Assembly (NCBI GenBank): GCA_029978815.1
Contig: JAPOIQ010000018.1
Location: 1-10,361, forward strand
Source of the DNA: a bacterium
GTDB lineage: Bacteria; Actinomycetota; Acidimicrobiia; Acidimicrobiales; Ilumatobacteraceae
Direction: 5' to 3'
DNA length: 10,361 nt
Below the pieces are notes generated by a model. The model saw only the letters and a list, made by a program, of their open reading frames with translations, searched no databases and had not been told where the DNA came from. Made by a program: the position numbers and the translations under genes. The stretch's first letter is position 1, and the number at the start of each line of letters is the position of its first letter. Below are positions 1 to 6,958 of this stretch, piece by piece.

Positions 1-1
1 C

Positions 2-229
2 GCAGTCCAACAGCAACTCGCGCAAGCGCTCAGAACAGTCGTCGAACTCACGCTAAGTGTCGAACGAGCAACGTCAACTGGTGAATCAGGACGACCAGCC
101 GAGATTGTCGAAGAACCTATTGATCCAAATGACATCATCGATGCTCCAGTTACGCCTCAACGAAGCCCCGAGGAAGAAATTGCTGACATCTTCCCTGGCA
201 CCCGTCTCATCGCGACTACTGACGACTGA
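2..229 (+). CDS. dnaX: DNA polymerase III subunit gamma/tau, C-terminal fragment
   Basis: This is the last 75 codons of a gene that starts before the window. It is open from base 2 and ends in TGA at 227-229. The fragment is acidic near its end and closes with [20 protein letters not shown] conserved 'ELFPGT'-like tail of this kind is what I expect at the C-terminus of many DnaX proteins. The remainder is a low-complexity Glu/Pro/Thr segment, typical of the tau linker and tail. DnaX is the clamp-loader subunit of the replicative polymerase. The strongest support is its position: recR begins 2 nt downstream, and dnaX-(ybaB)-recR is a widely conserved order. No AAA+ motif can be seen because the N-terminal part lies outside the window, so the name rests on the tail and the neighbour. 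Confidence 0.75.
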   Translation, partial: AVQQQLAQALRTVVELTLSVERATSTGESGRPAEIVEEPIDPNDIIDAPVTPQRSPEEEIADIFPGTRLIATTDD

Positions 230-231
230 TC

Positions 232-846
232 ATGGCTGCCGTTCACACTCCTCCGGTTCAAACGCTGATTGACGAACTCGGCCGACTGCCAGGTATCGGA
301 CCGAAATCTGCACAACGCATTGCGTTTCACTTACTCAAGATCCCTGAAGTCGATGCCAACCGACTCTCTGATGCGATCCGCGAGGCGAAAGCCCGAGTCC
401 AATTTTGCGAGCGCTGTTTCAACGTCGCGGAAAGCGCACTTTGCCCAATCTGTGCTGATGAGCGGCGAGATAGCACGACGCTATGTGTCGTCGAAGAATC
501 TCGTGACATCATTGCGATTGAACGAACCGGAGAATTCAGAGGTAGGTACCACGTACTGCTTGGGGCAATGAATCCACTTGAAGGCATCGGTCCCGACCAA
601 CTCAAAATCCGCGAGCTTCTTGCCCGCTTGGGTCCTGAGGAGGTCACTGAGGTTGTGATCTGCACGAACCCAAATACCGAAGGTGAGGTCACTGCGATGT
701 ACCTCGCTCGAATGTTGTCACCGCTTGGTATCACCGTTTCACGCCTCGCAAGCGGTCTCCCAGTCGGCGGTGATCTTGAGTACGCAGACGAACTGACATT
801 GGGACGCGCGTTCGAGGGCCGAACGCGAATTAATGAAGCGACATAG
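232..846 (+). CDS. recR: Recombination mediator protein RecR
   Basis: The 204-aa product has the usual RecR length. RecR works with RecF and RecO in the cytoplasm to load RecA onto SSB-covered single-stranded gaps. The domains appear in order: a helix-hairpin-helix DNA-binding segment (about residues 11-36, core [20 protein letters not shown]), a four-cysteine zinc finger (Cys59, Cys62, Cys71, Cys74), a Toprim domain (about 84-170, with VVEESRD and [11 protein letters not shown]), and the C-terminal signature [20 protein letters not shown] at 232 is only 2 nt after the dnaX stop, so the two are almost certainly co-transcribed and possibly translationally coupled. There is no evident Shine-Dalgarno. 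The ybaB gene that normally separates dnaX and recR is absent here. The identification is very secure. Confidence 0.98.
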   Translation: MAAVHTPPVQTLIDELGRLPGIGPKSAQRIAFHLLKIPEVDANRLSDAIREAKARVQFCERCFNVAESALCPICADERRDSTTLCVVEESRDIIAIERTGEFRGRYHVLLGAMNPLEGIGPDQLKIRELLARLGPEEVTEVVICTNPNTEGEVTAMYLARMLSPLGITVSRLASGLPVGGDLEYADELTLGRAFEGRTRINEAT

Positions 847-875
847 TCGCTAAGAATTGCTCACACTGCTGAAGT

Positions 876-900
876 GCCCTTACTGAGGGCCCAACCTCAG
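876..900. terminator. Overlapping small hairpins between convergent recR and thiolase genes
   Basis: The 50-nt gap between the two convergent genes holds two mutually exclusive short inverted repeats. GCCCT (876-880) pairs with AGGGC (886-890) around a 5-nt loop. CTGAGG (883-888) pairs with CCTCAG (895-900) around a 6-nt loop and overlaps the thiolase stop codon. Neither is followed by a T-run on either strand, so this is not a classical intrinsic terminator. It could still be a weak bidirectional 3'-end structure for both genes. The call rests on position and pairing only. Confidence 0.3.
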
Positions 901-2075
901 ACCTTGATGATGAGAGCATCGCCTTGTCCGCCACCGCCACAGAGGGCGGCTGCTCCATATCCACCGCCGCGACGGCGAAGCTCGTGAGCAAGCGTCAGCG
1001 CAAGACGATTGCCGCTCATGCCGATTGGGTGGCCGACAGCGATCGCCCCACCGTTGACGTTCACGATTTCGTCGCTGATACCGAGATCGTTCATCGATGC
1101 AATTCCCACTGCAGCAAACGCCTCATTGAGTTCGAACAGCGAGATATCGCTCACCGACAGATCGGTCTTTGCAAGTGCCGCCCTGATCGCGTTTGCCGGC
1201 TGCAGCAGCAACGACGGATTGTCGGGGCCTGCAACCATTCCGTAGGAGACGTACTCGGCAAGTGGTTGGAGACCGCGGTCAGCAACAGCGCGCTGAGACA
1301 TCATCACTACCGCTGAAGCACCATCAGAAATCTGTGAAGCATTTCCTGCAGTGATCGTGCCTTGCCCACCAAATGCTCCACGTAGACCGCCGAGACTTTG
1401 TTCGGTGGTATCGGCTCTGATGCCTTCATCTTCGGTGACGGTGATTGCATCGCCACGCCGCTGAGGAACCTCAACGGGGATGATCTCCTCCGCAAGCCGA
1501 CCATTCTTCGTTGCATCTGCGGCACGTTCATGAGATGCAGCGGCAACGCGGTCTTGCTCTTCACGGCTGATCGAACCATCTGCATACTGCTCAGTTCCGG
1601 TTCCCATCAAGCAGGCGTCAAAGGCGCACCACAAGCCGTCTTTCACGATGGCATCCTCGAGTTCGGTATTGCCGTAGCGGTAGCCACTGCGGGCTCCAGC
1701 GAGAAGGTGCGGGGCGTTTGTCATCGACTCCATACCACCGGCCACAACGATGTCAGCGTCACCACTCATGATCATCTGATGAGCGAGATAAATCGCATTC
1801 AGTCCCGAGAGACAGACTTTGTTGACATTCACAGAGGGGACTCCCATCGGAATCCCGGCCCCTGCTGCAGCCTGGCGTGCTGGCACCTGCCCCTGCCCTG
1901 CCATCAGTACCTGGCCCATGATCACGTGGTCGACGTCAGCCGGTGCGACACCTGAACGCTCAAGAGCACCTTTGATCGCAACCGAGCCGAGTTGTGCGGC
2001 AGACATCGTCGTGAACGCGCCACTCATTTTTCCGATCGGTGTGCGTGCTCCAGCAATGATGTGTGAAGAAGTCAT
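897..2075 (-). CDS. Acetyl-CoA C-acetyltransferase (thiolase family)
   Basis: The 392-aa protein has the standard length for a degradative or biosynthetic type thiolase (the PhaA/AtoB/FadA group). Thiolases condense or cleave acyl-CoA and acetyl-CoA. The nucleophilic Cys88 lies in [10 protein letters not shown], Asn317 in the NEAF motif, His349 in [11 protein letters not shown], and the proton-shuttling Cys379 in CGGGGQGDA, so all catalytic residues are present. I chose ATG at 2073-2075 because the protein then begins with the canonical [16 protein letters not shown]. The frame stays open upstream to 2156, but that would add 27 unrelated residues and run across the ccr start and promoter. The gene is divergent from ccr. 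If it forms acetoacetyl-CoA, it supplies the first step of the ethylmalonyl-CoA route (or of polyhydroxybutyrate synthesis). A beta-oxidation role cannot be excluded, because motifs do not show chain-length preference. Confidence 0.93.
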   Translation of the reverse strand: MTSSHIIAGARTPIGKMSGAFTTMSAAQLGSVAIKGALERSGVAPADVDHVIMGQVLMAGQGQVPARQAAAGAGIPMGVPSVNVNKVCLSGLNAIYLAHQMIMSGDADIVVAGGMESMTNAPHLLAGARSGYRYGNTELEDAIVKDGLWCAFDACLMGTGTEQYADGSISREEQDRVAAASHERAADATKNGRLAEEIIPVEVPQRRGDAITVTEDEGIRADTTEQSLGGLRGAFGGQGTITAGNASQISDGASAVVMMSQRAVADRGLQPLAEYVSYGMVAGPDNPSLLLQPANAIRAALAKTDLSVSDISLFELNEAFAAVGIASMNDLGISDEIVNVNGGAIAVGHPIGMSGNRLALTLAHELRRRGGGYGAAALCGGGGQGDALIIKV

Positions 2076-2082
2076 GGGGCAA

Positions 2083-2088
2083 ACCGTA
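2083..2088 (-). promoter_or_regulatory. Putative -10 box for the thiolase gene (leaderless type)
   Basis: On the minus strand TACGGT (TANNNT consensus) lies exactly 7 nt before the thiolase ATG. Transcription would therefore begin at or very near the start codon. No convincing -35 element is visible at 16-18 nt spacing. The same geometry occurs before ccr and before the DUF2510 gene in this window. Confidence 0.4.
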
Positions 2089-2106
2089 ACGCGTGTTTGG
2101 TTCGCC

Positions 2107-2136
2107 TTGTACGTTGGAGTTACCGGCCGGTAAGTT
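2107..2136 (+). promoter_or_regulatory. Putative ccr promoter (TTGTAC, 18-nt spacer, TAAGTT)
   Basis: TTGTAC at 2107-2112 and TAAGTT at 2131-2136 are separated by 18 nt and fit a housekeeping sigma-factor promoter. The -10 hexamer ends 6 nt before the ccr ATG at 2143, which predicts a leaderless or nearly leaderless mRNA. The palindrome at 2120-2133 covers the spacer end and the first half of the -10 box, so a bound protein there should block this promoter. This is an inference from pattern and spacing. Confidence 0.45.
2120..2133. promoter_or_regulatory. Perfect 14-bp palindrome, candidate repressor operator
   Basis: TTACCGGCCGGTAA is a perfect inverted repeat with no unpaired centre. It sits in the 67-nt divergent gap between the thiolase and ccr starts, 9 nt upstream of the ccr ATG and about 45 nt upstream of the thiolase ATG. 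Its size, symmetry and AC-/GT-rich half-sites resemble operators of TetR-family regulators of acyl-CoA and fatty-acid genes. No regulator gene is present in the window, so the binding protein is unknown. The flanking bases (G on both sides) do not extend the symmetry. Confidence 0.6.
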
Positions 2137-2142
2137 TCCACT

Positions 2143-3504
2143 ATGTCATCCCCCAATTCTGAGACACTTGCGATTCAGCAAGCCATCGTTCAAGGTGCCT
2201 CTGGTGACGAGCTTGCGGCACTGCCGCTTCCCGAGTCGTATCGCGCTGCGTTTGTAAAACGTGATGAAGTTGCGATGTTCGAGGGACTCGAATCCAACGA
2301 CAAAGACCCGCGCAAGTCATTACACATCGGCGAAGTCGCACTTCCCGACCTCGCTCCCGATGAGGTGTACCTGGCGGTCATGGCCTCGTCGATCAACTTC
2401 AACACCGTCTGGACGTCAATTTTTGAGCCGCTCCCTACCTTCGGCTTTCTTGATCGACTCGCCCGCGAGTCTGAGTGGGCAGCACGCCACAAGCGGGACG
2501 AACACATCATTGGTTCTGACGCATCTGGCGTCGTGCTGAGAGTCGGCTCAGCGGTTCGAAATTGGAAACCAGGCGACAGGGTCACGGTGCATTGCAACCA
2601 TGTCGATGATCAAGACCCGAGTGCCCATGACGATTCGATGCTCGCCACAAATCAGCGCATTTGGGGGTTTGAAACCAACTTCGGTGGACTTGCCGACATC
2701 TCGGTGGTTAAGGCCAATCAGCTCATGCCGAAGCCAAGCCACCTCACATGGGAAGAGTCATCGGTGAACGCTCTGTGCAACTCGACGAGCTATCGGATGC
2801 TCGTCAGTGATAACGGCGCCCGGATGAAACAGGGTGACTCCGTGTTGATCTGGGGTGCAACGGGCGGAATCGGCGGATACGGAGTGCAATACGTGCTCAA
2901 CGGTGGTGGCACGCCGATTGGCGTCGTCTCTTCTCCGGAGCGTGCGGCGTTGCTCAACGACCTCGGCTGCGAGGCGGTCATCGATCGCAGCGCGGAGGGA
3001 TACTCGTTCTGGAAAGACGAACACACCCAAGACGAATCTGAATGGCGTAGGTTCGGCGGCCGCATTCGAGAGCTCATCGGTGAAGACCCTGACATCGTCT
3101 TCGAACATCCGGGGCGCTCGACAATGGGAGCTTCCATCTTTGCCGTTCGACGAGGCGGCACGGTTGTAACGTGCGCTGCCACATCGGGCTACATGGTTGA
3201 ATTCGACAACCGCCACTTCTGGATGAAGTTGAAGCGCCTCTTGTCATCACACTTCGCGAATTACGCAGAATCATGGGCAGCAAACAGGCTTATCGACCAA
3301 GGCCGAATCCAGCCATTGTTGAGCAAGGTCTACACCCTTGAGGAGACCGGCGAGGCCGCGCGAGCCGTCCATAGGAACGAGATCGAGGGTAAGGCCGGAG
3401 TCCTTTGCCTTTCGCCGTCTGAGGGACTCGGAATCGATGATCCCGAAAAGCGCGAACGCATCGGTGAGCACAAAATCACGACCTTCCAACGCCACGCGCG
3501 CTGA
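2143..3504 (+). CDS. ccr: Crotonyl-CoA carboxylase/reductase
   Basis: The 453-aa product is a medium-chain dehydrogenase/reductase that uses NADPH and CO2 to turn crotonyl-CoA into (2S)-ethylmalonyl-CoA, the key step of the ethylmalonyl-CoA pathway. The N-terminal substrate domain contains SSINFNTVWTSIFEPLPTFG (83-102). The Rossmann motif is IWGATGGIGGYGVQY (236-250). Residues matching the CO2-binding site known from Kitasatospora Ccr are present: an Asn in INFN (85 or 87), Phe176-Glu177 in WGFETNFGG, and His370 in LLSSHFANY. These residues separate true carboxylating enzymes from plain enoyl-CoA reductases. ATG at 2143 leaves a full-length N-terminus and follows a promoter-like sequence by 6 nt. 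The epimerase that acts on its product follows after 21 nt. The identification is very secure. A supporting role in extender-unit supply for polyketides is possible in principle, but no such genes are nearby. Confidence 0.96.
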   Translation: MSSPNSETLAIQQAIVQGASGDELAALPLPESYRAAFVKRDEVAMFEGLESNDKDPRKSLHIGEVALPDLAPDEVYLAVMASSINFNTVWTSIFEPLPTFGFLDRLARESEWAARHKRDEHIIGSDASGVVLRVGSAVRNWKPGDRVTVHCNHVDDQDPSAHDDSMLATNQRIWGFETNFGGLADISVVKANQLMPKPSHLTWEESSVNALCNSTSYRMLVSDNGARMKQGDSVLIWGATGGIGGYGVQYVLNGGGTPIGVVSSPERAALLNDLGCEAVIDRSAEGYSFWKDEHTQDESEWRRFGGRIRELIGEDPDIVFEHPGRSTMGASIFAVRRGGTVVTCAATSGYMVEFDNRHFWMKLKRLLSSHFANYAESWAANRLIDQGRIQPLLSKVYTLEETGEAARAVHRNEIEGKAGVLCLSPSEGLGIDDPEKRERIGEHKITTFQRHAR

Positions 3505-3525
3505 GTTCTCAGGCAGACTATTCAA

Positions 3526-3927
3526 ATGTTGCTTACCGAAATTGACCACGTCGCTATCGCCGTTCGAGACCTCGAGGCGGCCATTGACTATTACAAGCGA
3601 GCCTTTGGCGCAACGGTCGATCACCGCGAGGTTGTCGAATCCGATGGTGTCGAGGAGGCATTGCTCAAAGTTGCTGAGAGCTACGTTCAGTTACTCACAC
3701 CAACCCGCGACGACTCTCCAGTTGCGAAAGCGATTGAGAAGCGCGGCGAAGGCCTTCACCACATTGGCTACCGAGTAAATGACTGCGCCGCTGCTCTTGA
3801 GGCGATGGTCGCTGCTGGGGCAACGCCAATTGACACTGCACCTCGGCCGGGTAGCCGAGGAACAACCGTTGCGTTCATGCATCCGAAGGGGAGCTTTGGC
3901 ACCCTGATCGAACTCGTTCAGGAATAA
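3526..3927 (+). CDS. mce: Methylmalonyl-CoA/ethylmalonyl-CoA epimerase (VOC family)
   Basis: This 133-aa protein consists of two VOC (glyoxalase-like) beta-alpha-beta-beta-beta modules and has the usual epimerase length. It interconverts the 2S and 2R forms of methylmalonyl-CoA. The enzyme of the ethylmalonyl-CoA pathway also acts on ethylmalonyl-CoA. Probable metal ligands are His8 (IDHVAIAV), Gln55 (YVQLL), His79 (LHHIGYRV) and Glu129 (LIELVQE), with Glu43 or Glu44 as a candidate catalytic base. The motif PKGSFGTLIEL near the end is characteristic of the family. The gene begins 21 nt after ccr and ends 9 nt before the HAD gene, consistent with one transcript. Its place directly after ccr makes ethylmalonyl-CoA the likely additional substrate; this part is inferred from context. 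Confidence 0.93.
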   Translation: MLLTEIDHVAIAVRDLEAAIDYYKRAFGATVDHREVVESDGVEEALLKVAESYVQLLTPTRDDSPVAKAIEKRGEGLHHIGYRVNDCAAALEAMVAAGATPIDTAPRPGSRGTTVAFMHPKGSFGTLIELVQE

Positions 3928-3936
3928 CTGAGAACG

Positions 3937-4584
3937 ATGTCAGTCGCTCCCGCAGCGGTGCTGTGGGATATGGACGGCACGCTCGTCGATACCGAGCCGT
4001 ATTGGTTTGCGGCCGAGTACCGCCTCGTTGAGTCATTTGGCAACACCTGGTCGGAAGAGCACGCCCATGCGGTTGTCGGCTTCGATCTTTTCGATACGGC
4101 GGCTTACATCATCAAACATGGCGGTGTTGACCTCAAGCCGAAAGCAGTTGTCGACTATCTGCTCGATTCGGTCATCCAGTCGTGCCAGGAACAACTTCCA
4201 TGGCGACCGGGCGCCCGAGAACTTCTCCACGAACTTCGCGCTGCAGATATTCCATGTGCGCTGGTAACGATGTCATGGCGCCGTTTCGCCGAAGCAGTGC
4301 TTGCAGAACTACCGGAGGGCACCTTTGCTGCGACCGTGTTCGGAGATGAAGTCACACACGGCAAGCCCCACCCCGAGCCATACATTGCTGCTGCCGCGCA
4401 GCTCGGAGTTCACCCTTCACAGTGTGTCGCAATCGAGGACTCACCGACAGGCGTCGCTTCTGCTCACGCCGCGGGATGCGTTGTCATCGGCGTACCGAAT
4501 ATGAAGCCGTTGAATGATGCCGATGGCATACGAATCATCTCATCGCTCACCGAAATCAATGCATCGTCACTATGGATGACGTAG
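3937..4584 (+). CDS. HAD-superfamily hydrolase (beta-phosphoglucomutase/phosphatase-like, C1 cap)
   Basis: The 215-aa protein shows all four HAD motifs. Motif I is WDMDGTLVDTE, with nucleophile Asp11 and acid/base Asp13. Motif II is LVTMSW with Thr111. Motif III is Lys143 in HGKPHPEPY. Motif IV is IEDSPTG with Glu167-Asp168. A helical C1 cap lies between motifs I and II (about residues 20-90), which places it in the subfamily of small phosphosugar and phosphoglycolate-type phosphatases. The substrate cannot be read from sequence. It starts 9 nt after the epimerase and its end overlaps the start of the next gene by 13 nt, so it is almost surely co-transcribed. No obvious Shine-Dalgarno precedes the ATG. 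The protein looks intact and active. Confidence 0.9.
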   Translation: MSVAPAAVLWDMDGTLVDTEPYWFAAEYRLVESFGNTWSEEHAHAVVGFDLFDTAAYIIKHGGVDLKPKAVVDYLLDSVIQSCQEQLPWRPGARELLHELRAADIPCALVTMSWRRFAEAVLAELPEGTFAATVFGDEVTHGKPHPEPYIAAAAQLGVHPSQCVAIEDSPTGVASAHAAGCVVIGVPNMKPLNDADGIRIISSLTEINASSLWMT

Positions 4585-5783
4585 AGGCACCAGCCGCCCG
4601 AGTGCGTGCGAATCTCCTTCTTGGAATTCTTGGTGTGATCTGCGTAGTCGCTGTAGGTGTCTCGTTCTGGCCAAACGACTCTGTGCGAACAGCTGCGACA
4701 ACCACCTCTCAGCCTCTACCCCCAAAGCCGGCCACGATCGATGGGTGGACCCCTTACTGGGTGCTTGAGCGAGTACTGCAACAACCAGATTCGGGTATTT
4801 CCCGCTTTGATGATCTGCGAGAAGTCTCGCCGTTCTGGTTCTCTGTGAGCGGCTTCGATGCGATTGAACAAGACACGTTCACTCCCGATGATCTTGCCGC
4901 AACATACTTTTCGCAACTCCGAGATGCCGGAGTTGCGATTGTCCCGTCGTTACTCGACAGGATGGACGCAGGGCAGATGGCCACGATCTTGTCTGACCCC
5001 GTCGTGCGCTCAGCCCATGTCGCAGCAATTCGTGAATTTGCTGACCAATTCGATGTTGATGGCATCGACATTGATTACGAGCAGTTTGCATTTGCGGACG
5101 ACCCGGCCACCTGGTCGACCACACGACCCAATTGGGTCAAATTCATCCGTGAACTTTCAACCGTCCTTCACAGCGATGGCAGGACACTTTCGGTGAGCAT
5201 TCCCGCTGTCTATGACGAGCGCGTGACCGGAGACCCGGGATATTGGGTCTATGACCACGGTGCAATCGCTCAACATGTCGACGCATTGCGCATCATGGCT
5301 TACGACTACTCAGTCGCTGAACCTGGGCCTATCGCGCCCCTCGAATGGGTCGAACAAGTCAGTGATGGGGTGCTTCTCGCGGTCCCATCAGAATTCCATG
5401 ATCGCATCGTGCTCGGCATTGGCTCTTACGGCTACAACTGGCCGACCGCCGTGAGCGGCGAGTGTCCGATCGATGCACCGGGTCGAACCGGCATTAACCC
5501 GGGAACGTTGGATGACCTCATCTTGCGGCGAAATATCGCGCCCGTTGCCGATGCGGTTACCGGTGAGTGGGCGGCGACCTACCAACTCACTGTTAACGAT
5601 GGTGTCACCCAGTGCGTTCAGACGCGCCAACTGCATTGGATTGATGCCGATGGCGTTGCACTCCGAGTTGAGATGGCCCGGCGTGCTGGAATACATGGCG
5701 TGGCATTGTGGGCATTGGGATACGAGGATGATGACGTATGGAACGCTCTTGTTTCGTCAGCCACACGAGACCTAGTGCCATGA
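4572..5783 (+). CDS. Membrane-anchored glycoside hydrolase family 18 protein
   Basis: The 403-aa product has a short cytoplasmic N-terminus, one hydrophobic segment (about residues 13-33), a Thr/Pro-rich linker (to about 55) and an extracytoplasmic GH18 TIM-barrel domain (about 57-392). The catalytic signature DGIDIDYEQF is complete, with Asp166, Asp168 and proton donor Glu170. LRIMAYDYS (239-247) and the late GVALWALGYED (376-386) fit the conserved barrel strands. GH18 enzymes cleave beta-1,4 N-acetylglucosamine linkages. The nearest familiar type is the YaaH/SleL-like family acting on peptidoglycan-derived sugars rather than a large secreted chitinase, since no chitin-binding or LysM domain is present. 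The first hydrophobic stretch has no clear cleavage site, so I infer a signal anchor. The gene overlaps the HAD gene by 13 nt and the next gene by 4 nt (ATGA). Confidence 0.88.
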   Translation: MDDVEAPAARVRANLLLGILGVICVVAVGVSFWPNDSVRTAATTTSQPLPPKPATIDGWTPYWVLERVLQQPDSGISRFDDLREVSPFWFSVSGFDAIEQDTFTPDDLAATYFSQLRDAGVAIVPSLLDRMDAGQMATILSDPVVRSAHVAAIREFADQFDVDGIDIDYEQFAFADDPATWSTTRPNWVKFIRELSTVLHSDGRTLSVSIPAVYDERVTGDPGYWVYDHGAIAQHVDALRIMAYDYSVAEPGPIAPLEWVEQVSDGVLLAVPSEFHDRIVLGIGSYGYNWPTAVSGECPIDAPGRTGINPGTLDDLILRRNIAPVADAVTGEWAATYQLTVNDGVTQCVQTRQLHWIDADGVALRVEMARRAGIHGVALWALGYEDDDVWNALVSSATRDLVP

Positions 5784-6958
5784 TGAATGAACTTGCGCTT
5801 GATATCGACGACATTCGCTCAGTTGCGGGAAACGTGATACGTGGGGAACTGATCGAAGCCACCATTCGTGGGCATCGCTCAGGTGCTCAAAGCGACCTTG
5901 AACGAATTCGCATTCGTCCGGTCACTCTTGCAGATGCTGTCGTCTACCAATTTGAAGAATTCGACGGCAGGAACACCAACGTCACCAACCTTGATGCCAA
6001 TGCTGCAATCGAACATTTCATTGATCTCTTTCGATTGGGTATGCGGACCGCCTACATCCGCATGAGCGGCAATGATGTGCAGGTGACTATCTCTCGTCGA
6101 GGCAAAGTGCAGCAGGTTCGACATGCAGCCTCACGCAAGCAATCTGACACTCAGCATGATCGGCAGAAACAACATCACGTTCCAGAGTCAGCAGCGTTTC
6201 TTCGCTATGTGGGAATCTCGACTGACGCGGGGGTTGTTCGACCAACTGCCCGAGACAAGTATCGGCAAGTTCAACAATTTGTCGAAATTCTTGACCACCT
6301 CGTTCGTGAGCACGACCGCTCCGTCCCCCTTCGAATCGTTGACCTTGGTTGTGGCTCGGGGGTACTCACCTTGGCGGCGCACTACCACCTCGTTCAAGCC
6401 GGGCTTGATGTGCAGACCACCGGAGTTGATCTCAAGGGCGAACTCATGTCGCAGCTCAACGACATCGTCATACAACTCGGATGGGAGACAATCAGATTTG
6501 TCACCGGGGCGATCGCTGACTGGCAGCCCGAGCCAGATCTCCTTCCACACCTCGTGATCGCTCTTCATGCTTGTGACACTGCGACTGATGACGCGATCGC
6601 TCAAGCGGTGAGATGGGGCAGCAAACATCTACTCGTTGCTCCATGCTGTCAGCATGACCTCCAACGACAAATCGATCGATCGCAAGTGCCATCTGGCTTC
6701 GAGTCACTCGTTCGCCATGGCATCGTTCGTGAACGTCTCGGTGATCTGCTCACCGATACGTTCCGGGCAGATGTGCTGTCTGCACTTGGCTGGGACACCG
6801 ATGTGATCGAGTTCGTCGACAACCAGCACACGGCCAAAAACATCATGATTCGATCGACAAATACAGGCGCTACCGACGAGGGGGCCCGAAAACGAGCGCT
6901 CGAGATGACAAAGCAGTGGTCGTTAGAGCCAGCGCTTAAACATCTGCTGGTGGATTGA
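5780..6958 (+). CDS. SAM-dependent methyltransferase, Methyltransf_32 (TRM13/GSTCD-like) family
   Basis: The product is 392 aa from the ATG that overlaps the upstream TGA (ATGA). The frame also opens at 5738, but that start lies well inside the GH18 gene. The C-terminal half is a class I methyltransferase: motif I VDLGCGSGVLTLAAH (187-201), an acidic residue at the end of strand 2 (GVDLKG, Asp217), and the family-specific HACDTATDDAI (263-273) and APCCQHDL (287-294). The last two resemble motifs in eukaryotic TRM13, GSTCD and METTL25 proteins (PF13679), some of which methylate tRNA or other RNA. The N-terminal 140 residues are a separate domain I do not recognise. It may bind substrate, and it ends in a basic, Gln/His-rich linker (about 105-135). 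The substrate is unknown; RNA is a guess from family. The 3' end overlaps the convergent lipoprotein gene by 23 bp. Confidence 0.85.
   Translation: MMNELALDIDDIRSVAGNVIRGELIEATIRGHRSGAQSDLERIRIRPVTLADAVVYQFEEFDGRNTNVTNLDANAAIEHFIDLFRLGMRTAYIRMSGNDVQVTISRRGKVQQVRHAASRKQSDTQHDRQKQHHVPESAAFLRYVGISTDAGVVRPTARDKYRQVQQFVEILDHLVREHDRSVPLRIVDLGCGSGVLTLAAHYHLVQAGLDVQTTGVDLKGELMSQLNDIVIQLGWETIRFVTGAIADWQPEPDLLPHLVIALHACDTATDDAIAQAVRWGSKHLLVAPCCQHDLQRQIDRSQVPSGFESLVRHGIVRERLGDLLTDTFRADVLSALGWDTDVIEFVDNQHTAKNIMIRSTNTGATDEGARKRALEMTKQWSLEPALKHLLVD

Noticed and set aside
57..272. Open frame of 71 codons on the + strand
   Set aside because: It lies across the end of dnaX and the start of recR in another frame, has no recognisable domain, and the dnaX frame is clearly the coding one.
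327..734. 135-codon antisense frame inside recR
   Set aside because: Ser/Arg-rich composition typical of a reverse-strand shadow; recR is certain in this place.
1398..1955. 185-codon frame antisense to the thiolase
   Set aside because: Long, but without motifs and Cys/His-rich as expected for antisense of a GC-biased gene; the thiolase has all its catalytic residues.
2076..2156. N-terminal extension of the thiolase to 2156
   Set aside because: It would overlap the ccr start and promoter and add 27 residues not seen in thiolases; [15 protein letters not shown] is the normal N-terminus.
2143..3504. Ccr as part of a polyketide extender-unit cluster
   Set aside because: No polyketide synthase or tailoring genes in the window; the neighbours thiolase and epimerase fit central metabolism better.
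5738..5779. Upstream start for the methyltransferase at 5738
   Set aside because: It adds 14 residues read from within the GH18 gene; the ATGA overlap at 5780 is the usual coupled start.
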